From assembly GCA_900546245.1 (NCBI GenBank), contig URBY01000016.1:1-25079 (forward strand): a stretch of DNA of 25,079 bases, in the 5' to 3' direction. Source of the DNA: an uncultured Mycoplasmatota bacterium (lineage in GTDB: Bacteria; Bacillota_I; Bacilli_A; RF39; UBA660). The notes under the pieces are model-generated. The model saw only the letters and a program-made list of their open reading frames with translations. It did not search any database and had not been told where the DNA came from. Positions 13,808 through 21,959 of the stretch are shown piece after piece (positions within the stretch are counted from its first letter, which is position 1; each line of letters opens with the position of its first letter). Position numbers and translations under genes: made by a program.

Positions 13808-15535
13808 ATGAAGAAAAAAATTCTTCTAATTGTAGTAGGAATAATAAGTGGGTTGTTATTCTGTTGTAAAGATGCAAAAGCACTCTCGGATGACTCTTAT
13901 TTAGAGACAAATTATACGGGAGTATGGGCATACCATTACAAAAATGGAAATCTTGTAACATATGGTGGCCTTCCATTTAGATATTTAAATGGGAAAATGG
14001 GTTATTGTATTGAACCTAGTAAACCAATAACAGTTCATACATATAGCTCATATAGTGATTGGAGTAAAAGTGGGTTTAGTGAAGATGTTAAAAGAAAGAT
14101 GGAACTAATTGCGTATTATGGATATGAGTACCCTGGTCATAATAATTTAAAATATTATATGGCTACTCAAGAATTAATATGGCTTTTTAGTGAAGATACA
14201 GTTGTTTGGAAACAAAATAGAGACTTTTCTAGTGAAACATTAAATGTAGAAGGAGAAAAAAATGAGATTATGACTCTTGTTAATAATCATAATAAACTTC
14301 CATCATTTATAAATAGTAGTTATACCAGTGAATTTGGTAAAGAGTTAACATTAGTAGATTATAATAATGTACTTTCAAATTATGATATAAATGGTGATAT
14401 AGCCTATACAGTAAATGGAAATACTATTAATATAAATACTAATAAGTTTGGAAAAGGAACAATCTATTTTAATCAAAAGAATTTTAATGATAAAGAAACA
14501 ACTGTTTATGTAGCTGATAGATATAATAGTCAGAAAATAGTAGTATTTGGTCATCCATCATTAAATAGTGGAAATATTAATATTAGTGTTGATAATGCAA
14601 AAATAGAGTTTTCAAAAAAAGATATTGAAACAAAAGAGTTAATTAAGGATAAGAATGCAAAATATAAACTTATCAATAATGAAACAAAAGAAGTAAAAGA
14701 AATTGTTATAGATAAAACTGGTATATCTAATATAACTATACCAAAAGGTGTTTATACTTTAGAAGAAATAAAGGCTCCATTTGGATACTCTTTAAATAAA
14801 GAAAAAACAACTATAACAATTAATGATGATATAAAATTATCAGATGGTGTATTTAAAGTAGATTTATATGATAAAAAAACTAAAGGTAAGATAAAAATAA
14901 AAAAAGTATCAGAAGATGGTAAAGATTTAGTAGGAGTAGTTATTGGAATATATGATTCAAATAAAAATGAATTAGAGAAAATTACAACAGATGAAAAAAA
15001 TAATAATGAATCTAAAATATTACCTTTAGGAAAATATTATGTAAAAGAAATTAGTACACTTACAGGTTATAAATTAGATAGTAATTTTTATGAAGTTAAT
15101 CTAAATTATAATAATCAAAATGAAGAGGTAGTTTTAGGTAACATAAAACTTGTAAATGAAAAAATTAGATGTGATTTAGTTTACATTACTAGTGACAAAG
15201 ATGGTAATTTTCTAGAAAATGTAGAGATAAATGTGGTAGATAAAGATGGTAATTTAGTATTTAATGGTAAAACTGATACACAAGGAAGGGTTATCATAAA
15301 TAACTTACCATATGGTGAATATTATATTAGACAAATAAAGGTTCCAAGTGGATTTATACTAAATAATGATGAATATAAGTTCTATGTAAATGATAGTACA
15401 TGTAATTCAAGTATAAATGTTACAAATGAGAAAACAGTTATGCCAGTTACTAGTAAACAAAACAGTATGTATTTAGTTTCATTTATAATTTTATTTGGAA
15501 TAGGAGTATATAATTATGTTAAAAAAGATAGTTAG
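13808..15535 (+). CDS. Wall-anchored thioester adhesin with three Cna_B/SpaA-type domains
   Basis: The 575-residue surface protein has a signal peptide (1 to about 25, KAKA motif at 22-25), then a Cys-Gln thioester domain (about 30-160) in which C67 (MGYCIEP) and Q121 (YMATQELIW, the TQxxIW motif) should form the internal thioester. Such domains bond covalently to host or matrix targets. Three Cna_B-like domains follow, at about 260-358, 360-453 and 454-542. Domains 1 and 2 keep the isopeptide-type Lys (270/271; 363-366) and catalytic Glu (YTLEE, YVKE); domain 3 does not. The C-terminus is a sorting signal: MPVTS (545-549), hydrophobic segment, KKDS. The ATG at 13808 is chosen for its GAGGTG ribosome binding site (13795-13800). 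The next gene, a sortase, overlaps it. Confidence 0.88.
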   Translation: MKKKILLIVVGIISGLLFCCKDAKALSDDSYLETNYTGVWAYHYKNGNLVTYGGLPFRYLNGKMGYCIEPSKPITVHTYSSYSDWSKSGFSEDVKRKMELIAYYGYEYPGHNNLKYYMATQELIWLFSEDTVVWKQNRDFSSETLNVEGEKNEIMTLVNNHNKLPSFINSSYTSEFGKELTLVDYNNVLSNYDINGDIAYTVNGNTININTNKFGKGTIYFNQKNFNDKETTVYVADRYNSQKIVVFGHPSLNSGNINISVDNAKIEFSKKDIETKELIKDKNAKYKLINNETKEVKEIVIDKTGISNITIPKGVYTLEEIKAPFGYSLNKEKTTITINDDIKLSDGVFKVDLYDKKTKGKIKIKKVSEDGKDLVGVVIGIYDSNKNELEKITTDEKNNNESKILPLGKYYVKEISTLTGYKLDSNFYEVNLNYNNQNEEVVLGNIKLVNEKIRCDLVYITSDKDGNFLENVEINVVDKDGNLVFNGKTDTQGRVIINNLPYGEYYIRQIKVPSGFILNNDEYKFYVNDSTCNSSINVTNEKTVMPVTSKQNSMYLVSFIILFGIGVYNYVKKDS

Positions 15536-16037
15536 TTTAATACTTATAACTATCTCTTCTTTTTTTATAATAAATAATTTTAAAGGGGTAAAAGACTATG
15601 ATGATAATGTAGATTTATTAATAGAAAAAAATAATATAAATAGAAAATATGATGGATATATTTCTTTTAAAAATAAAAAATGGTTAATAAAAAATGGTGA
15701 TTATAATGAAATATTAAATCAAAATTTAGTTCTTATGATTAGTAATAAGGAAACACTAGAAAGTGAATATGGAAATATAATACTTGCGGGTCACAATAAT
15801 AAATATGTATTTTCAAATCTTTATAAATTAAATAAAGATGATGAAATAATAGTTAGTGATTTTAATTATGAGTATTTGTTTAAAGTATATGATATATCTA
15901 AAGTGAATATAAAAAATAAAAGTATTTTAGATAATGTATACGATAAGAAAATATTAACTTTAATAACATGTACAAGTAATAATCAAATAAGATATGTAGT
16001 AACTGCAAAATATATTCACACAATTTCACACAATTAA
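15516..16037 (+). CDS. Sortase dedicated to the adjacent adhesin
   Basis: Sortases cleave a sorting signal and join the protein to peptidoglycan or a pilin partner. The 173-residue product has one N-terminal membrane anchor (about 4-21) and a compact catalytic domain (about 45-170). The catalytic triad is clear: H93 in ILAGHNN, C152 in LTLITCTS and R159 in NQIRYVV. There is no C-terminal membrane helix and no obvious lid, so a pilin-polymerising class C enzyme is unlikely; the subclass is not assigned. It starts 20 bases inside the adhesin gene, with AGGAG at about 15502-15506, which implies co-translation and a dedicated enzyme-substrate pair. Confidence 0.9.
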   Translation: MLKKIVSLILITISSFFIINNFKGVKDYDDNVDLLIEKNNINRKYDGYISFKNKKWLIKNGDYNEILNQNLVLMISNKETLESEYGNIILAGHNNKYVFSNLYKLNKDDEIIVSDFNYEYLFKVYDISKVNIKNKSILDNVYDKKILTLITCTSNNQIRYVVTAKYIHTISHN

Positions 16038-16090
16038 TTTGTTTTTCTAACATATTATTTTTTTATTATGGAAGTGTAAGGAGGAAAGAA

Positions 16091-17566
16091 ATGTTAAAAA
16101 GAGCAAAAATAAGTGTTACTAGAAGAAAATCAAAAACAATTATATTTTTCTTATTTTTGCTTATAGTTGCTAACTTAGTTTTATCTTCAATATCAATAAA
16201 AAATGCAACAGAAGAATCAATGAAGATGGCAAGGGTTTCATTAGGTAGTGAAGTTATACTTCAAACAGATATGGAAAAAATCAGAGATGAGTTTATGAAT
16301 AATAAAGATAATGAACAATCTACTGATGAAAACAAAAAAGATGATATGAAGAATATGCACAATGCTATGGATGAAAGTACTGCAACTATAAATGATGTTA
16401 ATAAATTAAAAGAAATTAGTTATGTAACAGATGTAAAATATTATTTTAATGTAAATGCTACAGAAAAGTCATTTAGTTTATATGAAAGTTCTAAAGAAGA
16501 TGATAACAATAATGATAGACCAGGATTTGATAAAAAAATGAATTCAGGTCTTCAGGTAAAAGCAATAAATACATTTAAACTAGAAGATAATTATGTAAAT
16601 GGTACAATAAAATTAACTAATGGAGAAGCATTTGATGAAACAAAAGATGATACATCAATTATTTCTTATGAGCTTGCAACAGAAAATAATTTAAAAGTTG
16701 GTGACAAGATTACTATTACATCAAGTGATGATAAAGATGTAGAACTTGAAATAATTGGTATTTATCAAAATTCTGAAACAGATAAGTTTAATAATAACTA
16801 TAACTTAATATATGTTAATACAAATACAGGTGCAAAACTATTAACAGAAGAGGAATATAATGATGGTAACTATAAAGTAAGTAAAGCAGTGTTCTATCTT
16901 GATGATCCAGAAAATGCAGATAAATTTAAAGAAGAAGCAAATAAATTAGTAACAGATTTTTCAGATAGAAATTTAACATTAGATATAGATAATGAATCAT
17001 ATGAACAAATGATTTCATCAATAGAAGGTGTTGCAAAATTCTCAAATACAGTACTTGTTATTGTTGTAATTGCGTCAATAGTAGTAATAAGTTTAATGGT
17101 AATAAACTCTTTAAAAGATAGAAATTATGAAATTGGTGTACTACTTTCACTTGGAGAAAAGAGAAAGAAAATAATAGGACAATTCATAATAGAACTTGTA
17201 ATAATTGCTACATTTGCATTCATTACATCAATAGGTTCATCATTACTAGTAAGTCAAAAATTAGCAGATACGTTACTTGAAAATCAGACAACTGTTACTG
17301 AAAAAATGAATACATCAGTATCTGGTAACAGAGGTAATGGTGCAGTAATGAATAGAAATATGAACAAAAGAGAAGATATGAGTATTGGAAAGATGACAGG
17401 TCTTGGCACTTCTAAAACAATAGATAGTATAGATGTTAGTGTAACAATAAAAGATATAGCATTACTATTTGTAATAGGATACGGAATCATATTTGTATCA
17501 ATGATTGTACCTTCAATAAAAATATTACATAGTGATCCAAAGGACATATTATCAAGGAGGGAATAA
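16091..17566 (+). CDS. MacB/FtsX-type ABC transporter permease
   Basis: The 491-residue membrane protein has the four-helix MacB layout: TM1 at about 17-36, a large outer domain (about 37-310), then TM2 (about 316-340), TM3 (about 363-390) and TM4 (about 454-475). The FtsX core motif NSLKDRNYEIGVLLSLGEKRKKI sits after TM2, and the protein ends with the typical HSDPKDILSRRE. The outer domain has an acidic Asn/Asp/Met-rich stretch (about 66-95), and the TM3-TM4 segment has an unusual Met/Asn-rich insertion (about 405-440). MacB-type systems use mechanotransmission to expel peptides or drugs, or move lipoproteins. The ribosome binding site AAGGAGG (16078-16084) is strong. The ATPase follows three bases later. 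Confidence 0.9.
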   Translation: MLKRAKISVTRRKSKTIIFFLFLLIVANLVLSSISIKNATEESMKMARVSLGSEVILQTDMEKIRDEFMNNKDNEQSTDENKKDDMKNMHNAMDESTATINDVNKLKEISYVTDVKYYFNVNATEKSFSLYESSKEDDNNNDRPGFDKKMNSGLQVKAINTFKLEDNYVNGTIKLTNGEAFDETKDDTSIISYELATENNLKVGDKITITSSDDKDVELEIIGIYQNSETDKFNNNYNLIYVNTNTGAKLLTEEEYNDGNYKVSKAVFYLDDPENADKFKEEANKLVTDFSDRNLTLDIDNESYEQMISSIEGVAKFSNTVLVIVVIASIVVISLMVINSLKDRNYEIGVLLSLGEKRKKIIGQFIIELVIIATFAFITSIGSSLLVSQKLADTLLENQTTVTEKMNTSVSGNRGNGAVMNRNMNKREDMSIGKMTGLGTSKTIDSIDVSVTIKDIALLFVIGYGIIFVSMIVPSIKILHSDPKDILSRRE

Positions 17567-17569
17567 AAA

Positions 17570-18235
17570 ATGAATAAGATAGAAGTAATTAATTTATCCC
17601 ATTTTTATCAAGATGGTATGCAAAGGAAAAAAGTATTAGACAATGTAACTTGCTCATTTGAAAGTGGTAAATTTTATTCAATACTTGGACAAAGTGGCTC
17701 AGGTAAGACAACACTTTTGTCACTTCTTTCTGGGCTTGATACTATAGAAGAAGGCGATATATTATATAATGGAGAGAGTATTAAAAAAATAGGATATAAC
17801 AAATATAGAAATTCCTATGTAAATATAATATTTCAAAGTTATAATTTAATACCATATATGACCGCTTATGAAAATGTTGAGGTAGCACTTGATATTGCGG
17901 GAATAAAATTAAGTAAAGAAGATAAAAAAGAAAAGATATTAAGTACATTAAATGAACTTGGTATTGATAATAGTGCTGCATTTAGAACAGTATTAAAATT
18001 ATCAGGAGGAGAACAACAAAGAGTTGCAATCGCAAGATGTTTAGTTACAGATATCCCATTTATTATGGCAGATGAACCTACTGGTAATTTGGATGAAGAT
18101 AATGAAAAAAAGATAATAGATATATTTAAAAAATTAGCAAAACAAGGTAAAGGAGTAATAGTTGTTACTCACTCAAAGGAACTTGCAGATAGTTCTGATA
18201 AAATATATCACATTAAAGGAGGTGGTGTGTACTAG
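17570..18235 (+). CDS. ABC transporter ATPase (MacB/LolD type)
   Basis: The 221-residue ATPase partners the permease just upstream. Motifs in order are Walker A GQSGSGKTTLL (about 39-49), Q-loop NIIFQSYNLIPYMTAYENVE (about 85-104), signature LSGGEQQRVAIAR (about 144-156), Walker B FIMADEPTGNLD and the H-loop VVTHSKE. The QSYNLIP and EPTGNLD forms are typical of the LolD/MacB/FtsE branch. The ribosome binding site AAGGAGG overlaps the end of the permease gene, so the two are co-translated. Length is normal for the family. Confidence 0.95.
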   Translation: MNKIEVINLSHFYQDGMQRKKVLDNVTCSFESGKFYSILGQSGSGKTTLLSLLSGLDTIEEGDILYNGESIKKIGYNKYRNSYVNIIFQSYNLIPYMTAYENVEVALDIAGIKLSKEDKKEKILSTLNELGIDNSAAFRTVLKLSGGEQQRVAIARCLVTDIPFIMADEPTGNLDEDNEKKIIDIFKKLAKQGKGVIVVTHSKELADSSDKIYHIKGGGVY

Positions 18236-18252
18236 AAAAAAGAGGGGAATAA

Positions 18253-18261
18253 TGTTATAAT
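18253..18261 (+). promoter_or_regulatory. Internal extended -10 promoter ahead of the two-component genes
   Basis: TGT-TATAAT at 18253-18261 lies in the 53-base gap between the ATPase gene and the response regulator. It would let the regulator-kinase pair be made without the transporter, as a basal sensor level. No -35 is obvious. Confidence 0.5.
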
Positions 18262-18288
18262 AAATATGAAATGGAGTGTTGATGATTC

Positions 18289-18951
18289 ATGTATAAGGTT
18301 GGACTTGTAGAAGATGAAGAAGCTTTAAACAAGCTTATAAAAAACTATCTTGAAAAGGAAGATTTTATTGTCGAAACCTTTACTAAGGGTCAAGATGCAC
18401 TAGATTTTATAAATGATAAAAATAATGTTGATTTGTGGATACTCGATATAATGCTTGCGGATGATGTTACAGGTTATGACATAATTAAAGCAATAAGGCT
18501 TCAAGATGAAGAAGTTCCAATAATATTTTCTTCAGCTAGAGATCAATCAATAGATAAAATTATGGGACTGGAATTAGGATGTGATGATTATATTGCAAAG
18601 CCTTATTCTCCAAAAGAATTAGTACTTAGAGTAAAAAATATAATAAAACGCGTATACAGTAAAGATTTTCATAAGATAAAATATAATGATTATGAAATTA
18701 ACACCATTGAAAGAACAATATATTATAAAGAAGAAAAAATAAACTTAACCACACTTGAATTTGATTTGTTATTATATCTAGTAAATAATAAAAATAAACC
18801 TCTTACAAGAGAGATGATATTAAATGAAGTTTGGGGAAGCGATTATTATGGAAGTGACAGAGTAGTTGATGATTCAATTAGAAGACTTAGAAAAAAATTA
18901 AATGATCTTAATATAAATACAGTTTATGGATTTGGATATAGATTATCATGA
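18289..18951 (+). CDS. OmpR/PhoB-family response regulator
   Basis: The 220-residue protein has a receiver domain (about 1-118) with the acidic pocket E8/D9, phospho-acceptor D53 in WILDIMLADD, the switch Ser in FSSARD (81/82) and K104 in YIAKPYSPKEL. A winged-helix DNA-binding domain follows (about 128-220), with the TTLEFDLLLYL and LTREMILNEVWG motifs and the end RVVDDSIRRLRKKL...VYGFGYRL. It should bind direct repeats upstream of its targets, probably the adjacent ABC genes. Its TGA stop overlaps the kinase start (ATGA), so both are translated together. Confidence 0.95.
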   Translation: MYKVGLVEDEEALNKLIKNYLEKEDFIVETFTKGQDALDFINDKNNVDLWILDIMLADDVTGYDIIKAIRLQDEEVPIIFSSARDQSIDKIMGLELGCDDYIAKPYSPKELVLRVKNIIKRVYSKDFHKIKYNDYEINTIERTIYYKEEKINLTTLEFDLLLYLVNNKNKPLTREMILNEVWGSDYYGSDRVVDDSIRRLRKKLNDLNINTVYGFGYRLS

Positions 18952-20228
18952 ATAATAAAAAGACAAGTTTATCAAATCAATTAATTGTAATAACTCTAGC
19001 CGCACTTCTTGTAATGATAGTATCTATAATTATTGTACTGCCTAAATCACTTGAACCCTTTTTCGAAGAGACAGTATATAGTTATTTAGATCAACCACTT
19101 CAAATGATAGAAAAAGAAGATTCATTAACTAAAAAATATAAAAATATTGCGTACATTATATATAGTGATGATAGAATTTTAATTAGTGAAGATTACAAAA
19201 ATATATTAGGCGTTGATGATTATCAAAAACTATTAAAGTATATTGTAACTGATCAAGGAAAATTCGTATATAAAGGAAATAATTACTATTATTCTGTAAA
19301 TCATAAAGGAAATAATTATAAAACAATTGCAATAACAACTGATAGTTATATTAAATTTATTAGAAGAAATTCACTTGGAATAGTTATTCCAATTGTAATA
19401 ATTACATTTGCAATAATTCTTATCTTACTATTTTTATGGTCAAGAATAGTTGTAAATAGACTTCAAAAATTAAAACTAAAAGTTGACAATATGAATAATG
19501 AAAAATTTTATGTTGCAAAAAGCAAATATGAATTTGATGATGAAATTATGTTACTAGATAAAACTATAGATGAAATGAAAGAAATTATATTATCTCAGGA
19601 TAAATATAAAAGTGAAATGTATCAAAATATATCACATGATTTTAAAACACCTATTACAGTTATAAAATCATATATTGAAGCTTATCATGATGGAATTGAA
19701 GATTGCGATGAAGTCATTAATGTAAGTGAAGAACAAATTAAAAAATTAGAAAATAAAGTAAAAACCCTATTAGAATTAAATAAAATTACATATTTACAAA
19801 ACTCCTATAAAAACGATATAAAAACGAAAATTATTACTACGATAAATAGTACTATTGATAAATTTAAGATAGTACGAAATGATATAAACTATTTAGTTAA
19901 ATGTGATAAAGAAGATATATTTTACGATGGTACACCTGATATGTGGGAATCAATAACAAATAATATACTTAGTAATTTTGTTAGGTATGCTAAAAGTGAA
20001 ATAGTAATAACTATAAAAGAAAATAAAATCATATTTTTTAATGATGGTGAACCGATTGAAAAAGAAATACTTTCTTCAATGTTTGAACCCTACAAAAAAG
20101 GAAAGAAAGGTGAAAATGGTATTGGCTTATCAATCGTAAAAGGCAACTGCGATTTGATAGGATATAAAGTTATTGCTAAAAATAAAAAGAATGGTGTAGA
20201 ATTTATAATTAATAAAGGGATGAAATAA
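18948..20228 (+). CDS. Sensor histidine kinase partner of the upstream regulator
   Basis: The 426-residue kinase has TM1 (about 11-31), an extracytoplasmic sensor region of about 105 residues (about 33-140), TM2 (about 143-165), a HAMP-like linker and HisKA with phospho-acceptor H230 in NISHDFKTPITVIKSYIEAY. The HATPase domain shows an N-box around N338-N343 (TNNILSNFVRYA), a DGEPI G1-type motif and GENGIGLSIVKG (about 388-399). The substantial outer loop separates it from intramembrane-sensing BceS-type kinases. It overlaps the regulator gene by four bases. Genetic linkage suggests it senses the substrate of the MacB-type transporter, but the ligand is unknown. Confidence 0.93.
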   Translation: MNNKKTSLSNQLIVITLAALLVMIVSIIIVLPKSLEPFFEETVYSYLDQPLQMIEKEDSLTKKYKNIAYIIYSDDRILISEDYKNILGVDDYQKLLKYIVTDQGKFVYKGNNYYYSVNHKGNNYKTIAITTDSYIKFIRRNSLGIVIPIVIITFAIILILLFLWSRIVVNRLQKLKLKVDNMNNEKFYVAKSKYEFDDEIMLLDKTIDEMKEIILSQDKYKSEMYQNISHDFKTPITVIKSYIEAYHDGIEDCDEVINVSEEQIKKLENKVKTLLELNKITYLQNSYKNDIKTKIITTINSTIDKFKIVRNDINYLVKCDKEDIFYDGTPDMWESITNNILSNFVRYAKSEIVITIKENKIIFFNDGEPIEKEILSSMFEPYKKGKKGENGIGLSIVKGNCDLIGYKVIAKNKKNGVEFIINKGMK

Positions 20229-20240
20229 TTCCTTTTTTTT
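20214..20240 (+). terminator. Terminator of the ABC/two-component cluster
   Basis: AAAGGGAT (20214-20221) pairs with ATTCCTTT (20228-20235), with one G-T pair, over a six-base loop, then eight T residues to 20240. It overlaps the last codons and stop of the kinase gene. Confidence 0.75.
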
Positions 20241-20248
20241 GTTATACT
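20240..20248 (+). promoter_or_regulatory. Extended -10 promoter of the zinc-ribbon protein and dusB
   Basis: TGT-TATACT at 20240-20248 begins on the last T of the preceding terminator. The ribosome binding site GAGGTG is at 20255-20260, leaving almost no leader. Confidence 0.5.
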
Positions 20249-20266
20249 TATAAAGAGGTGTTTTTT

Positions 20267-20944
20267 ATGTATTGTGTTAGATGTGGTAAAAATATAGATG
20301 AAAGCAGTAAATATTGTACTTCTTGTGGTTATCCAGTAGATGGTAAAGTTAAAGAAGAAATAATAAAAGATAATGCAAAAGTAATATCTATTTTAGGTAT
20401 GATATTTAGTTTTATAATTCCAATAATAGGATTAATTTTAAATATTATATCTATTTGTAAATGTAGTAAATATAAAGCTAAAACTGGAGATAATTCAAAA
20501 TATAAAGGTTTGTCATTTGCGGGACTTATAATTTCAATTATAATGACAATAATTCATATGATTATTATTTTTGTTGTAGTTGTATTTACTTTGGTTGGTA
20601 GTGGTTCATCAAAATTAAATGGTACTTGGGATTGTTCATATTCTAATTATTCATATTATGTAGCTACTGTAACATTTAATGAAGATAAAACATTTACTTG
20701 GAAAAAATATAATGATTCCACTAACAAAAATTATTTAGATGGAACATATTTCATTAATTCAAGAGAATATAATAATGGCATTACAACGTATGAATTTAAG
20801 TTAAGAATAGATCATCAAATTGTAAATGGTGATGATAAAGGGAAAGAAAATGCATATATAAAAGCAAAAATATATGATGATAATTATGCAACTATATATA
20901 ATGAAAAAACAAATAAAATATATCATTGTAAGAAGGTTAATTAA
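20267..20944 (+). CDS. Zinc-ribbon membrane protein of unknown function
   Basis: The 225-residue protein starts with a zinc ribbon, MYCVRCGK...YCTSCGYP, with C3, C6, C17 and C20 as ligands. Two membrane segments follow (about 37-63 and 82-110) in a DUF4190-like arrangement, with a cytoplasmic CKCSKYKAKTGDNSKYKG loop between them. The C-terminal ~110 residues should lie outside the membrane and look like a small beta-rich, lipocalin-like domain (LNGTWDCSY, ATVTFNEDKTFTWKKY). The starting GTG at 20258 is rejected because it is part of the GAGGTG ribosome binding site. The stop codon shares one base with the dusB start (TAATG), so the two are coupled; the functional link to dusB is not obvious. 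Confidence 0.8.
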   Translation: MYCVRCGKNIDESSKYCTSCGYPVDGKVKEEIIKDNAKVISILGMIFSFIIPIIGLILNIISICKCSKYKAKTGDNSKYKGLSFAGLIISIIMTIIHMIIIFVVVVFTLVGSGSSKLNGTWDCSYSNYSYYVATVTFNEDKTFTWKKYNDSTNKNYLDGTYFINSREYNNGITTYEFKLRIDHQIVNGDDKGKENAYIKAKIYDDNYATIYNEKTNKIYHCKKVN

Positions 20945-21915
20945 TGTTTAAAATAGGTAATTTAGAAATAGAAAATAATGTATGTTTAGCACCTATGGCT
21001 GGAGTATGTAATAGTGCATTTAGAAGAATAGTTAAAGAATATGGTGCAGGACTTTTATTTGCAGAAATGGTTAGTGATAAAGCGTTGATGTATGATAGTG
21101 AAAAAACAAAAAAGATGCTTTATATGACAGAAGAAGAAAGACCAATTGCTCAGCAAATATTTGGTAGTGACAAAGAAAGTTTTGTTATTGCAGCTAAAAA
21201 AGTATATGAATTAATGCATCCAGATATTATAGATATTAATATGGGATGCCCTGTTCCAAAGGTTGCCTTAAGAGCACAAGCAGGTGCAGCACTTTTAAAA
21301 AATCCGGAAAAAGTAAAAGAAATTGTAGAAGCAGTAGTAAATGCAGTACCATGTCCTGTAACTGTTAAAATTAGAAGTGGATGGGACAAAAATAATATTA
21401 ATGCAGTAGAAATAGCAAAGATAGTAGAAGAAGCAGGTGCAAGTGCAATTACTGTTCATCCAAGAACTAGAGCGCAAGGTTATGAAGGACTTGCAGACTG
21501 GAGCATAATAAAAAAAGTAAAAGAAAATGTTAATATTCCAGTAATAGGTAATGGTGATATAAAATCAGTAGATGATGCTATTAGAATGTTTAATGAAACC
21601 AATTGTGATGCAATAATGATAGGAAGAGCATCCTTAGGTAATCCATACATCTTTAAACAGATATCACACTATTTAAAAACACATGAAATTTTAGGTGAAC
21701 AAACAAAAAATGAAAAAATCGATATGTGTTTAAAACATATGAAATATTTACTTGAAATAAAAAATGAAAAGGTTGCCATACTTGAAATGAGAACTCATGC
21801 AGCATGGTATATAAAAGGAATGAAAGATTCAGCAATAGTAAAAAATAAAATATTTAAATGTGAAACAAAGGAAGAATTAGAAAAAGTATTATTGGATTAT
21901 AAAAATTCTGATTAA
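20944..21915 (+). CDS. dusB: tRNA-dihydrouridine synthase (DusB type)
   Basis: The FMN enzyme reduces specific uridines in tRNA to dihydrouridine. The 323-residue product has the TIM-barrel and C-terminal helical domain of the family: LAPMAGVCNSAFRR near 15-28, DINMGCPVPKV near 97-107 with catalytic C102, VTVKIRSGWD near 139-148, TVHPRTRAQGYEG near 170-182, IPVIGNGDI and the phosphate-binding IGRASLGNPYIF. In most DusB enzymes the stretch after CPVPK reads V-K-N-G/D-G-S-A-L; here it is VALRAQAGAALLKNP, a variant form. It lies directly before lysS, a common Bacillota order, but a terminator separates them. Confidence 0.94.
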   Translation: MFKIGNLEIENNVCLAPMAGVCNSAFRRIVKEYGAGLLFAEMVSDKALMYDSEKTKKMLYMTEEERPIAQQIFGSDKESFVIAAKKVYELMHPDIIDINMGCPVPKVALRAQAGAALLKNPEKVKEIVEAVVNAVPCPVTVKIRSGWDKNNINAVEIAKIVEEAGASAITVHPRTRAQGYEGLADWSIIKKVKENVNIPVIGNGDIKSVDDAIRMFNETNCDAIMIGRASLGNPYIFKQISHYLKTHEILGEQTKNEKIDMCLKHMKYLLEIKNEKVAILEMRTHAAWYIKGMKDSAIVKNKIFKCETKEELEKVLLDYKNSD

Positions 21916-21919
21916 ATTT

Positions 21920-21959
21920 GGGAAAAAATAGTAATAAACTATTGGTTTTCCCTTTTTTT
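21920..21959 (+). terminator. Terminator of the dusB transcript
   Basis: GGGAAAAAATAGT (21920-21932) pairs with ACTATT-GG-TTTTCCC (21938-21952), 13 pairs with a two-base GG bulge, over a five-base loop, then seven T residues. This is the strongest hairpin in the window. Confidence 0.85.

Noticed and set aside
16020..16070. Promoter and terminator between sortase and permease genes
   Set aside because: TATTAT occurs twice (16053, 16064) and a short imperfect palindrome follows the sortase, but none has a convincing -35 or stem, so I did not annotate them.
1644..18951. Possible Mycoplasma-type code (TGA as Trp), given the extreme AT content
   Set aside because: TGA ends sufD (1644-1646) and the response regulator (18949-18951) exactly where the families end, and Trp is TGG throughout.
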